Positions 32,583-43,555 of a stretch of 64,000 bases of DNA are shown here, piece by piece. The notes below the pieces were generated by a model. It had not been told where the DNA came from and made no database searches. It saw only the letters and a list, made by a program, of their open reading frames with translations. A program made the position numbers and the translations under genes. Source of the DNA: Lepidurus packardi. Its lineage: Eukaryota > Arthropoda > Branchiopoda > Notostraca > Triopsidae. Position 1 is the first letter of the stretch. Every line of letters begins with the position of its first letter. The stretch covers positions 12,090,001 through 12,154,000 of the forward strand of contig JAKZAN010000005.1 of assembly GCA_023053545.1 (NCBI GenBank). Direction: 5' to 3'.

Positions 32583-33416
32583 TTTGTTGTCGATTAGTTG
32601 AAATAGAAGAGAATAAATCCCGTTACTTGGCTGTGTTTTTTCATGTACACATTGTCTGAACACCCTAGAAATCTACACAATCCTTGTTAATCGAAAATAA
32701 AGCTAATAATCAAATCGATAGTAAAATTCTTTGTCGTATTTCATACTTTTCGCTTATATTGGAAGAGTAATTGAGAAGTCATACATCAAACCTTATTTTT
32801 ATAAGGTATATTAGCAATAGATGATATTACTAAACATGGTTTTAGCCCTGTCGTCAAACCAGGTTATTTTGTGTTCACATAATCGAATATGTATAGCCGA
32901 CGATGACAGTAGCGATACCAATATGTTCACCTTAAGCTGCAAACTGGACCAGTTTGTAATCGGTGGAAATCGTTTTAACACGAAAACGTTTAACATGAAA
33001 AATAGGTTACTACAATAATAGTCTGGTCCTGTAAAAATACTGTACTATGTAATTTCATACACTTGTTTTCTTTTAAAGCGAAAAAATATTTCGGTCCCCG
33101 TGGTTTCGCGTTAAACAATTTCCACTGAAAAACAATTCCTTAGCTTCATTGAATCAAGAAAGTATAAATACTAAATATATAGAGAAAATAGAATCTATAT
33201 ATAATGAAATATATACTATTTAATATGCAGTTTATATTCTATAAATATACAGACAATTTGATTCGTTTCACGCTCCATGTTCTGGCGTTCGCTGTTGGCC
33301 TAGCCTAAGCAATTCACAGTTCGCCGTTTGCTAGCAACGAAGTAAATAAATGTGTGCCAAATAAAACTTACATAACTTACTCATTTATAATTACAGGAAA
33401 ATAGAACAAAATAATA
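32583..33416. other. Divergent intergenic region between Hakai and AMT
   Basis: This roughly 830-bp AT-rich stretch must hold the promoters of both head-to-head genes. No TATA box at a convincing distance and no other feature was identified. A short frame at 32821-33018 is not supported. Confidence 0.6.
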
Positions 33417-34664
33417 ATGCAGTCTTCCTATCGTTTGCTCTGTGCTAAACCCGTCTCAAACGTTTCTTGCCTTCCTCGTTTCCTCGGTTTTTCAGCCTCT
33501 AATTACGCCACAGTGACGTCAGAGCCATCCAAACCTCACACAACTTGCCTGTATGACTTGCATTTGAAGTACAGCGGTAAGATGGTGAACTTCGGCGGGT
33601 ACTTAATGCCTGTACAGTACGGATCCGAAGGTATTGCCTTCTCTCACAAGTTCACCCGCAGCTCCTGCAGCATCTTTGACGTCTCTCACATGCTCCAATC
33701 TAAACTACACGGCGCAGATCGCGTACCAGTGTTGGAAAGTATCATGGTTGGGGACATAGAAGCTCTTAGCGACAACCAAGGCACTTTGTCCGTCTTTACC
33801 AACGTAAAGGGCGGAATTATCGATGATTTTATCGTCAATAAAACAACAAACGGCTTCTTATACATTGTTTCCAACGCTGGATGCCGTGAAAAGGATCTAA
33901 TCCTCTTAAACCAGACGGTCAAAGACGCCAAATCGAAAGGACAGGATGTCGAGCTGGAAATTTTGGAAAACCGCGGGTTAATAGCGGTCCAAGGACCCGC
34001 AATGGCGTCAATTCTGCAAACTCACGTGGATATTGATCTAAAACAACTCTTCTTCATGAATACGAGCTTAGCGACCGTTTGCGGCGTTCCAGATTGCCGG
34101 ATTACCCGCTGTGGGTACACCGGCGAAGATGGAGTGGAAATTTCTGTACCAGCCGACGCTGCTGCAGATATTACAGAGAAACTACTGCAGAATCCGCAAG
34201 TCAAGATGGCTGGCTTAGGCGCTCGGGATTCGTTAAGATTGGAAGCGGGTTTATGTTTGTACGGCAATGACATGAACGAAGAAACCACCCCGGTGGAAGC
34301 CTCTTTGTTGTGGTTGATTGCCAAAAGACGGCGCGCGCAAACCAATTTCCCTGGGGCGACCGCCATCTTGGATCAGGCTCAAAATCACAGTTACAAACGG
34401 AAACGCGTGGGATTTTTATCCCAAGGACCTCCAGCACGAGCACATACGCTCATTCATGATAAGGAGAGTAATCAAGTGGTTGGAGAGATTACATCTGGTT
34501 GTCCATCGCCTTCTTTGGGAAATTGGAATGTTTCCATGGGGTATATTGAAAGAGGATTGAGCAAGATTGGGACTGAAGTTGTCCTCGAAATTCGTAAGAA
34601 ACCGGTATTGGCCAAGGTATCCAAAATGCCCTTTGTTCCCACAAAGTATTACACCAAAAAATAA
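33417..34664 (+). CDS. AMT: Aminomethyltransferase, mitochondrial (glycine cleavage T-protein)
   Basis: A single open exon encodes 415 residues, the usual size for the family. Residues 1 to about 35 form a likely mitochondrial presequence: basic, Ser/Leu-rich and lacking acidic residues early. The GCV_T domain follows (LYDLHLKYSGKMVNFGGYLMP; FDVSHMLQ), with the conserved G-G-I-I-D-D segment near residues 139-144 that includes the catalytic Asp, and RCGYTGEDGVEI. The C-terminal barrel domain (RKRVGFLSQGPPAR...GEITSGCPSP...NVSMGYIE) is complete. It releases ammonia from the aminomethyl-lipoyl H-protein and transfers the methylene to tetrahydrofolate. The lack of introns is notable beside multi-exon neighbours. 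A poly(A) signal AATAAA is at 34849. Confidence 0.97.
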   Translation: MQSSYRLLCAKPVSNVSCLPRFLGFSASNYATVTSEPSKPHTTCLYDLHLKYSGKMVNFGGYLMPVQYGSEGIAFSHKFTRSSCSIFDVSHMLQSKLHGADRVPVLESIMVGDIEALSDNQGTLSVFTNVKGGIIDDFIVNKTTNGFLYIVSNAGCREKDLILLNQTVKDAKSKGQDVELEILENRGLIAVQGPAMASILQTHVDIDLKQLFFMNTSLATVCGVPDCRITRCGYTGEDGVEISVPADAAADITEKLLQNPQVKMAGLGARDSLRLEAGLCLYGNDMNEETTPVEASLLWLIAKRRRAQTNFPGATAILDQAQNHSYKRKRVGFLSQGPPARAHTLIHDKESNQVVGEITSGCPSPSLGNWNVSMGYIERGLSKIGTEVVLEIRKKPVLAKVSKMPFVPTKYYTKK

Positions 34665-35011
34665 GATGTACAATTGTTACCAAAACCTCAACATTCCAGT
34701 GCCTTTAACCACAGTATACAAACTTATATACTGTGCCTTTAACCTCAAGTAATAATATGGTACAAAGTAGTCAAACGTAGTTATATTCTAACCCACTGAT
34801 ATTATGTTACTGTGGTGTTATTCTGAGAAAATAACTGTAAACCCGTGCAATAAATACTCCATTAGAAAGCGTTAAACATCATGATTTAACGAATTATTCG
34901 GATCTTACGTTTGGGAAGTTCTGACGTTGAGAAGGCCCAGAAAATGTATAAGAATTACAAATGCTTGTATTTTTTCTTCCTTCTTTTTCCTCCTTTTCAG
35001 TATCCTAAGTG
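34665..35011. other. AMT 3' UTR and intergenic DNA
   Basis: The AMT poly(A) signal lies at 34849-34854. Beyond it the sequence is AT-rich with no gene. Confidence 0.7.
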
Positions 35012-35128
35012 AAAAAAATGCGAATTTCTCTTAAGCCTGGTTCTCACAGGCATCATTTAGTGCTGCCATCTACTGTGACTTTGGACTTTTGATCATGGAT
35101 AGCCAGTCAAATGATAGCCTGTGAGAAT

Positions 35129-35166
35129 ATCGCTTCTCGGCCTTTTGGCTAAGATCAAAGTGTAGT
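35129..35166 (+). pseudogene. U2 snRNA 5' fragment
   Basis: The first 38 nt of U2 snRNA, starting ATCGCTTCTCGG and including the branch-site-proximal GTGTAGT, are preserved exactly as I know the conserved sequence. The match then stops. The branch-point recognition sequence, Sm site and 3' stem-loops are absent. Flanking 15-bp direct repeats fit a truncated retrotransposed copy. Confidence 0.85.
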
Positions 35167-35198
35167 TTTATAAGAGTGTGACCGATAGCCTGTGAGAA

Positions 35199-35553
35199 CA
35201 TAGAAAAGGTATTAGGATTAGGGGAAAATGAACCAGAACGACAATATAAGTTAAGAAACTGTCTAGTAGACTACCTTAAAGACACTAGACTAATAGAAGT
35301 GGTGTAATAATAATATATAAGATAATAATAAGATCAATAGAAAGATCAAGACCAATAATAAGATCAATAGAAAGATCAAGACCAATAATAAGATCAATAG
35401 AAAGATCAAGACCAATAATAAGATCAATAGAAAGTTTGTTTAAGAAATAATCTTATAAAAAAAATCAGAAATATTAAATGGACAGAAGTAGTCAATAATG
35501 TGCCCGTTAGATGGCACAGTTTTGACTAAAAACAGTCTAACAACAACAACATA
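35199..35553 (+). mobile_element. Non-LTR retrotransposon 3' end, 5'-truncated
   Basis: It encodes the C-terminal end seen complete at 60.9 kb (RNCLVDYLKDTRLIEVV), then a 28-bp tandem array (about 35330-35440) of AATAATAAGATCAATAGAAA-type units, the conserved 3' block and a CAACAACAAC end. Confidence 0.85.
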
Positions 35554-35592
35554 GCCTGTGAGAACCAGCCTTAAGAGAAATTCGCATTTTTT

Positions 35593-36550
35593 CTAATTTT
35601 TGAGAATGTATATGTGCTCCATTTGAAGATTTAACTTGGTCAATATGCTTCATTGTTTGCATTGGCACAGAACTATGATCAATACTTTGGAGGCTAACTA
35701 GCGTTTGAAAACAAGAGCCTGGAAATGTCTGTACATTTCGCAGCCGAGCACTTGTTCTTTAACTTCTGTTCCAAGACAAGCTAACCTTTCTTGACCTCGG
35801 ACTTCCACCCCCTGTTGCGCAGACAAACAGAACCTAAACTCGGGGAAACTGTGGACGCTTTCGAATGTTTCTCCTGTTGTGCGAAGAAACGAACATGTAC
35901 CACCTGGTGTTTGTCTATGAAAGCGGGCTTTCCAACTACTTATTTGCTAGAAATGAAGAATAGTTAGTTTCAATCTTAAATTTCTATTCTTCCATTCGCA
36001 ATTATTGTTACTTCAGATATGCACCAAATAAGATGAACTATATACGATGAACAAATAAGATGAACTAATAAGAATAAATAAAATAAAATAAATAATAAGA
36101 ACAAATAAGATGAACTATAAGATCTTGGTTTGTTTCTTTCAACGGTCGTTATTCGTTACATGAAACAGTCAGCAATTCTTAGTATTTGCCTTTTGCAGTG
36201 TACTATAAACTTGACATTATACTTATTCGTAGAATTCTTCATGGTAACTTTTCTTTTTTTACCTTCAAGAAGATTATTAGTTCACGGTATCATAAACGGT
36301 TTTATCTATCCGAATGCACCCTGTTCGGCTTGATAGAAGTAAATGTATAGATTCGTCATAGATAAAAGCCAAATGCTAAAGGTAGTCTGTTTTACAGTCG
36401 AGAAGGTTGGTTTTTAGCTCTACTCTGATAGATAAGAATTCAAGTTGATGAGGAAGTTCAGTTCGTGCAAGAAATCCACAACTTACAACACTTGTGCATA
36501 TTGACAAGTGCAAATTGAACACTTTCTGAACATTTAACATTTTCTGAATC
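35593..36550. other. Intergenic, AT-rich
   Basis: A short AATAA-rich run lies near 36030-36120. Small frames here have no recognisable domain or context. Confidence 0.5.
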
Positions 36551-37186
36551 TTTCCCTCGTTTGTAAAACCATGGGTAATTAAAAACTAATAGTCAGTGTA
36601 ATGTTTCTTACTTTAGATAACTTTCAGGTGCTCTGCTTGGCAAAATCTTATTGCACCGAATCTGGGATTTTGTGTCGAGTAATTATATTCTTTTACGTGG
36701 ATTTAACTATGTAAACATAGTCTTATACTGTATACACGTATCGATTGAAATGAGTAATTTTCTGAGAATATTTAGTATTAAACACTGAAAATTCACAACG
36801 TAGATAGAAACATTAATAAAGTATAAATTTGTGTTTTCTTTTGCTCTATAGAAGCCGTCGTCAACAAGTTTTTCAATGGTAAAAGATTGTACTCTTCCAA
36901 TTAGATCGTCTTATAACGCAGTGCCTACGTTCATAAAACTTAATTGTAGGGAATAACCGAGCCATTGTTGATAAAAGTGAAACTTTTCCTGAAGAGCGGA
37001 AAAAAGAAAAGTCTCCAACAGATGTCACCAACACATTCCGTATACATCGATTTCTACAAAAACCATATTGCATATCCTATTGATCCTCAACTTTTACATT
37101 TTGCAGGGGATGTGAAATTTGATAAAGCGGAGAATTTCAATCTTGGAGGTTTTACCAACAACTATAACCACCCAAAAAATGCTTGA
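36551..37186 (+). pseudogene. Second NLR tail locus: headless splice cassette plus terminal exon
   Basis: From about 36560 the sequence matches the exon 1/intron border and following intron of the NLR-like gene (compare 920-981), but no NACHT-type exon precedes it. Predicted exons are 36852-36878 (27 nt), 36950-37039 (90 nt) and the terminal exon 37107-37186, all in the same phases as at 1.4-3.2 kb. The peptide reads VNKFFNGNNRAIVD and ends NFNLGGFTNNYN, parallel to VNKFMNGHNRAAVAD and NVNLDGFTNTYN. It may be an orphan duplicate or 3' exons of a gene whose 5' part was lost. Confidence 0.65.
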
Positions 37187-38730
37187 GTACCATCACTAAT
37201 CGATTCCTGACGAATCGATTACTTCATTACTTGATTACTCGATTACCTGATTATGGTTTTTGGTTTGTCTAGTGCAGTTTATCTAGTGCAGTAATTTGTA
37301 TCAGGAACTAGATATACAAGTAAATGTTGAGAGAAATCGTGACCCCGTCAAAGTCAATCCCATCCTGTAAGCTAATGTGACAAAATTTGGACGTCCTCAA
37401 CTTTTACATTTTGCAGGGGATGTGAAATTTTATAAAGCGGAGAATTTCAATCTTGGAGGTTTTACCAACAACAATAACCACCCAAAAAATGCTTGAGTTC
37501 CATCACTGCAATCGATTCCTGACGAATCAATTACTTCATTCTTCTGCATTAAAAAATCGATTACTTCATTCCGCTGCTGAACCCTTCCAAGTCAATCCCA
37601 TCCTGTAAGCTAATGTGCCAAACTTTGGACGTCCTCAACTTTTACATTTTGCAGGGGATTTGACATTTGATAAAGCGGAGAATTTCAATCTTTCTTGGTT
37701 TTACCAACAACAATAACCACCCAACAAATGCTTGAGTTCCATCACTGCAATCGATTCCTGACGAATCGATTACTTCATTCTTCTGCATTAACGAATCGAT
37801 TATTTCATTCCGCTGGTGAACCCTTCAAAGTCAATCCCATCCTGTAAGCTATTGTGCCAAAATTTGGACGTCCTCAACTTTTACATTTTGCAAGGGATGT
37901 TAAATTTGATAAAGCGGAGAATTTCAATCTTTCTTGGTTTTACCAACAACTATAACCACCCAAAAAATGCTTGAGTTCCATCACTAATCGATTCCTGACG
38001 AATCGATTACTTCATTACTTGATTACTCGATTACCTGATTATGGTTTTTGGTTTGTCTGGTGCAGTTTATCTAGTGCAGTAATTTGTATCAGGAACTAGA
38101 TATAAAAGTGAATGTTGAGAGAAATGGTGAACCCTTCCAAGCCAATCCCATCCTGTAAGCTAATGTGACAAAATTTGGACGTCCTCAACTTTTACATTTT
38201 GCAAGGGATGTGAAATTTGATAAGCGGAGGATTTCAATCTTGGAGGTTTTACCAACAACTATAACCACCCAAAAAATGCTTGAGTACCATCACTGCAATC
38301 GATTCCTGACGAATCGATTACTTCATTCTTCTGCATTAAAAAATCGATTACTTCATTCCGCTGCTGAACCCTTCCAAGTCAATCCCATCCTGTAAGCTAT
38401 TGTGCCAAAATTTGGACGTCCTCAACTTTTACATTTTGCAAGGGATGTGAAATTTGATAAAGCGGAGGATTTCAATCTTTCTTGGTTTTACCAACAACAA
38501 TAACCACCCAAAAAATGCTTGAGTTCCATCACTAATCGATTCCTGACGAATCGATTACTTCATTACTTGATTACTCGATTACCTGATTATGGTTTTTGGT
38601 TTGTTCTTACAGTTTATCTAGTGCAGTAATTTGTATCAAGAACTAGATATACAAGTGAATGTTGAGAGAAATGGTGAACCCTTCCAAGTCAATGCCATCC
38701 TGTAAGCTAATGTGCCAAACTTTGGACGTC
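37070..38730 (+). repeat. Six tandem copies of the NLR terminal exon
   Basis: Acceptor and exon recur with starts at about 37107, 37417, 37655, 37895, 38203 and 38443, spaced about 310, 238, 240, 308 and 240 bp. Longer units carry an extra block with TGATTATGGTTTTTGG. Copies 1, 2 and 4 keep an open terminal frame; copy 3 is frameshifted, and copies 5 and 6 meet early stops. Each spacer has palindromic TCGATTCCTGACGAATCGA. Confidence 0.88.
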
Positions 38731-39880
38731 GTCGGGGTTTATTTTCATTCAAAAAGTACTTAGGGCCTCTTGTCTTACAGCCAAAGGTGTGGTCTTCGGC
38801 GCCTCTTTTGGAAAGATTCCATATTTCCGTTTCGGGAGCGTGTTGTGTGTAGTGTGTATATAGCTATTAAGTTCTTGACCGGGTGTTACCAGCCGGTTTT
38901 TCGGGGGGAAGAAGAACGTTTTCAGACGAACCGGAACCAAAATTGAGAACCTTTTTATCCTCCCGTTTTACCGTCACTTTGTGAATTGAGGAAGTACAGG
39001 CCGGGTTAAAAGACCGGAAAAACTTGCTCTTGTTGCGTATATATAGTTATAGACCCAGACGATCGTGAAGAACTTGTTATTGTTATGTTTCCAACACTTG
39101 GCACATATGACACTTTCCAGCGTGCCTAAAAAACTCATCCCTGCCCTTTTTTTTTTTTAATTTTTTAAACAATAACGACGTAGCAGTAGCAGATGCTGCA
39201 GATTGCTTCTATCAGCTTCAAAGAAATTTGGCATCTTAAAAGCTTCAGTTATTAGAGCTACTTGAGGTTGTCCGTGATCTGAAACGACATTTTGGAATTA
39301 AAAAAAATATTTTAAGTAAAATGTATAATTTTTTAAGCCTGATTGCATTACAATAGCGGGTGCCCTAACTGTCTTTTTTAAGAAGATTTTTTAAAAACAT
39401 TTTTTCTAGATTTTTTTTTAAGGGTACTTTGACGACATAACATGATGGATGGTGTGAGTTGTGGTTCAAGTGACAGTGGGATTCTTTTTTGGTAAGGGGT
39501 GTCCTTTTTTTTAGTTAGTGTAATTCACGCGACTGGCTCGGGTTGTGGGAGAGTGCGGTTGGGTGGTCTACGACTTCCTAAAAAACAGACAAGCGTTAGT
39601 TTTAGGACCCAAGAGAGGAGTCATTTAGACAGGCAACAATGTGCCTGATCTTGTTACTTTCTTGTGTTTTTTATAACCGTGACTAACGTGCTTTTTTACG
39701 GTTCAGGAAAACATCTAACGTGATTTAGGCACCATTCACACAAATTCCTAGCAAATACTTGAAGCGTTTTTTTAGTGCTTGTTTGTACGGAAGAAGTAGA
39801 AAATATGAGGTAATATTGTTTTGAATTTAATTTCTAAAGTTTTTGTTAGTTTGACTACATCGAAGGCTTTATAGCGAAGG
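38731..39880. other. Intergenic
   Basis: No gene or repeat recognised beyond poly-T runs. A frame at 38749-38940 is unsupported. Confidence 0.5.
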
Positions 39881-39884
39881 TTAT

Positions 39885-40260
39885 TTGAGGAAAATGAAGG
39901 TTTATAGTTCAGCGAATGTTTTTGGATGGAATCGAAGGTTTTTGGTTTAGCGAACGTTTTGGGGGAGAAGCGAAGGTTTTTGGTTCAGCGAACGTTTTAG
40001 GAAGAATAGAAGGTTTTTGGTTCAGCGAACGTTTTTGGATGGAATCGAAGGTTTTTGGTTCAGCGAACGTTTTGGATGGAATCGAACGTTTTTGGTTTAG
40101 CGAACGTTTTGGATGGAATCGAAGGTTTATAGTTCAGCGAATGTTTTTGGATGGAATCGAAGGTTTTTGGTTCAGCGAACGTTTTTGGGGAGAATCGAAG
40201 GTTTTTGGTGTAGCGAACGTTTTTGGGTGGAATCGAAGGTTTTTAAATAAGCGTTGGTTA
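39885..40260. repeat. Minisatellite, about 37-bp unit, roughly ten copies
   Basis: The unit contains GAAGGTTTTTGGTTCAGCG then AACGTTTTGGATGGAATC. Unit lengths vary between about 34 and 40 bp. The array happens to lack stops on the plus strand, giving an artefactual frame. Confidence 0.9.
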
Positions 40261-41793
40261 GCGAACGTTGTCTTTGAATAGAGTTTTAGACAGTTCGATA
40301 GGATTCTAAGATACTTTAGCGAACATCTGTGTAAGCATTGATGTCCTGAAAATTGGATTTGGCACAGAATCAAATCAGCTCTTTCTAACTGATTACCGAA
40401 TGCTGTCTCTTGTAAGCTATCGTAGGAACTTTCATTTCTGCGAATTCAAAAGTTGTTTGCTTCTTGCTTCAATCAGGTTTGTCTCAGATACTAAGATTCG
40501 GCGATAAGTGTCTCTATCTTTAAACTCCCCTTCCTAGAACAACGAAAGTTGGTCGATTAACCTTTGCTTCGATAATACAGCAACACAACTCTTCAATTCT
40601 TTCTTCTCTATCTATTCTACGAATTTTAAACTTACAGAAAAAGCTTCATTCTACGAATTTGGTATTCTACCCATTTAAACCTTTACATTCGTAGAACTAT
40701 GAACTGAATAATGACAATAAAATCACAATTAAATCATGTTGAGTGTAAATCTTCTCTTCGTAATTAAGCTTCATATTAGGTGCAGATACAGCTTTAATCT
40801 ACGGATTTAAAGCTATACATATAACTTTACTTACGAAGAGCTTTAAACATCATGTTGAGTAATCATAGCAAATGACACTAAATCACAATTTCAATCAGAA
40901 TAAAATCTGTCTCTTGTAAGAAACATGTTGAGTAATCATAGCAAATCACAATAAATCACAATTTCAATCAGAATAAAATCATGTTGAGTAATCTTCCCTT
41001 CGTAATTAAGTTTAAGATTAGGTATTTATTTCTTAGATTTTTTATATTTATTTTTGTGGGGGGGAGGGGGTGTGTTTCCACCTGCAGAAACTCGACAGTA
41101 AAGTGTTGTCAGCTAGAGTCATCCATCCCCATGACAATCGGAAGCAAAAATGGATGCGTTTGGGTCGGTGAGGGAGAATCTTTCTTTTGTTCTGTCATAA
41201 ACAAAGTTGATGGAGTATGGAGTTGTTGAGGGAGTGTGCATATAGCATATAGCGCGTGTGAGTCAAGTTTCGGGCCAAAGTTTATTCCTTGTTCTTTCAA
41301 ACTCCAACAATAGAAACAAACGGGTTCTTACAAGACGAATTACAACAACGTTATTAGGGCGAAGTGAGTTGGGGACGCTAATGAGTGTCAAGAAAGGCAA
41401 AAAGACAAGCATTCATTCATTTTCCTCCAAAAGGATGGTTCACTTCTTACCTACCCCCCAACCCCCCCCCCCCCCCAATAGTGCTTTGTCAAAGTCCCAT
41501 TGCCAATGGCAAGCCCCTATAGCGCTTGTGCCAAAGCGTCTCTTGTGTCAAACGAAACTTAACACAACTCACCGCCATTGTAACTTGTGCCTTTCGTATT
41601 TTTTCTTTTTATCTTTCTTAAATGACACTTCCCTAGCCAGTTTTAACTTCTCACAACTACTAGCAGGTGCAAGTTTTTTATATGACCAAGAAAAGTACAT
41701 ACGTTTTGTTGTAGTCACAAGTCAGCATTCTCAAATTACTTTCCCAAATGACACGAGCCATCCTTTTGTTCTCTGTCTTCTACACAGTTGCTG
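40261..41793. other. Intergenic with short duplications and a C tract
   Basis: A roughly 75-bp sequence containing CATGTTGAGTAATCATAGC is duplicated at 40852-40910 and 40924-40980. A run of about 16 C lies at 41462-41477. The long frame across 41258-41794 has no ATG at its start, no domain, and crosses the C run, so I do not call a gene. Confidence 0.6.
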
Positions 41794-42317
41794 AAATTTC
41801 CAAAATTAGATTGTTTTAAACTTTGAGTGCTTGACTTTCCTTCCTTCAAAGGTTCCCGTGAAAGACTTTGATAGATTCGTATAGTGTACAGTGACTAGAC
41901 GACGTGCATTGCTCAGGGGGGCGGGGTCTAACGGCAAAGGAGTCCAAAGTTGCTGATAGGAACATCTGTCATGGAGTTGTCAGGACACCAAGAAGACAGT
42001 AATGAGGGGAAAAGACATCAAACGGCACTAAAGAGAAACATCCGTTTGTTTAAGATATTTCAGTTTAAGTTAGCTGAACTTGCTTAACCGCAAGATTAGT
42101 CATTTGGCTGTAAAACATGCAGCTAATTCCGTTACGAAATTGTCTCGATTACTACAGAAACTTTTCTTGATATTTTTCAATCAACCCCGCCCCCCTGAGC
42201 AATGCACGTCCTCTAGTCACTGTACACTATACGAATCTATCAAAGTCTTTCACGGGAACCTTTGAAGGAAGGAAAGTCAAGAACTCAAAGTTTAAAACAA
42301 TCTAATTTTGGAAATTT
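41794..42317. mobile_element. TIR element with about 130-bp inverted repeats
   Basis: Arms 41794-41930 and 42185-42317 are nearly perfect inverted copies, with ends AAATTTCC. The 250-bp centre has no coding content. It is a non-autonomous foldback or MITE-like element; target duplication not clear. Confidence 0.88.
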
Positions 42318-43140
42318 TTGTCCAATGCTTCACAAATGACGTAAGAATATCGGCAATAAGTAGAATTAATGAATATCGGCAATAAGTTAGAATAATAACG
42401 TGTAATTAAAAAATAATATCAATTGTTTTTACCATTTTTTAAACTAATGTATTTAACATTATATTTATTAACTTTGGCTGTCTCATATTCTGTATAACAC
42501 AAAAAATTGAATAGTAAATTAGCACTACAAATAATCAATAATTAAACCAAGTGGAATAGTAAATTAATATTTTAAATTGCTAATATAAATGATCCAAAAT
42601 AATAAACTTTATTATTCTCATATTCTGTATAACAAAAAGATTGAATAGTAAATTAGCACTACAAATAATAAATAATTAAACCAAGTAGAATTGTAAATTA
42701 ATATTTTATTTTAAATTGTTAATAAATTAATATTTTAAATTGTTAGTAAGTTAATATTTTAAATTGTTAATATAAATTATCCAAAATAATAAACTTTAGT
42801 GTGTTCAAGACTGTATTATGTAGAAATAGTTGCTCTACTTTCAGTTGTTGTTTCGGTTGAGAAAATAGAGAAGAACAGGTGTATTACTGTGTGTTTTCTC
42901 CTTTGGGAAAACAAGCGATATGATGAAAAACACGAGCTACGCTTGCATTTTGAACGCTCGACACCTTTGGCTGGCTGCAGGAAGTTCTAAGCTGTCAGGC
43001 TAAAAGTGCTCAAACAGCTACAACAAAAGCAACGAGGGGCCCACACAAGTAGCAACATTTCTTGTTGGGAAGAAGTCTCCTTGGCAGTGAATTTATTACG
43101 CTATAAACACATCTCTCCTTCATTGCCTCCTGGTACTTCA
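42318..43140. other. AT-rich intergenic DNA with local duplications
   Basis: A block around GTAAATTAGCACTACAAATA occurs twice (42515-42600 and 42650-42720). No gene is seen. Confidence 0.6.
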
Positions 43141-43151
43141 CACCCAGAGTC

Positions 43152-43159
43152 ATTTGCAT
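43152..43159 (+). promoter_or_regulatory. Octamer motif upstream of the DMRT gene
   Basis: ATTTGCAT matches the POU-factor octamer exactly and lies about 400 bp before the DMRT start codon. A single 8-mer is weak evidence of function. Confidence 0.25.
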
Positions 43160-43555
43160 AGCGGCAGGTTAATCTAGTGGGGGGTAACTTGCCCAAAGTT
43201 TGCTTTTTGTTCTCTTTACGACGTGAAAAGAAGAAGAGCAAAGAAGCCTTTTGAGAGAAAGCAAAGGAAACAGCTTACAGACATTGTTACACACTCTCAA
43301 AGTCCAAACTTTTTTCAATAGGTTCAAAGAATGCCGAGAGAAATCTCTGGCTGAGCCAATGAGCGCTCCGAAGAAGCTGCAACAACGTAAACCATTGGTT
43401 TGGGTTTCTGGAAATGAGACGAGCTATTCTTAGGTATCCCAATCCTCTGGGAGTAAAAGCTAAGAAGGAGTGCCGTCCAAAATGGTTTTGCCTCTAAAAA
43501 GAGTCCTCATCCCTTGCCACATCTCATCTTTGACTCCAGTTCAGCTCCAGGAGCC

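Larger units (their letters stand above)
35012..35592. mobile_element. TIR element carrying a U2 fragment and a non-LTR tail
   Basis: Inverted repeats of about 39 bp bound it (35012-35051 and 35554-35592; core CTGGTTCTCACAGGC). Inside are a U2 snRNA 5' fragment and a 5'-truncated non-LTR retrotransposon tail. The word GATAGCCTGTGAGAA occurs on both sides of the U2 fragment (35113-35127 and 35184-35198), and a close match again follows the non-LTR tail (35551-35564). This suggests successive insertions into the same short target. Confidence 0.8.

Noticed and set aside
35129..35166. Functional U2 snRNA gene
   Set aside because: Only the first 38 nt are present; the Sm site and 3' stem-loops are missing.
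39916..40281. 121-codon frame with repeated GFWFSERF units
   Set aside because: It is the conceptual translation of a 37-bp minisatellite; units vary in length and shift frame, and there is no gene context.
41258..41794. 178-codon frame
   Set aside because: It has no ATG at its start, crosses a C homopolymer, lacks any domain and shows no splice or promoter context.
43514..43555. Longer N-terminus for the DMRT gene
   Set aside because: The extension begins with TTG, not ATG; the first ATG in frame is 43556 with a good context.
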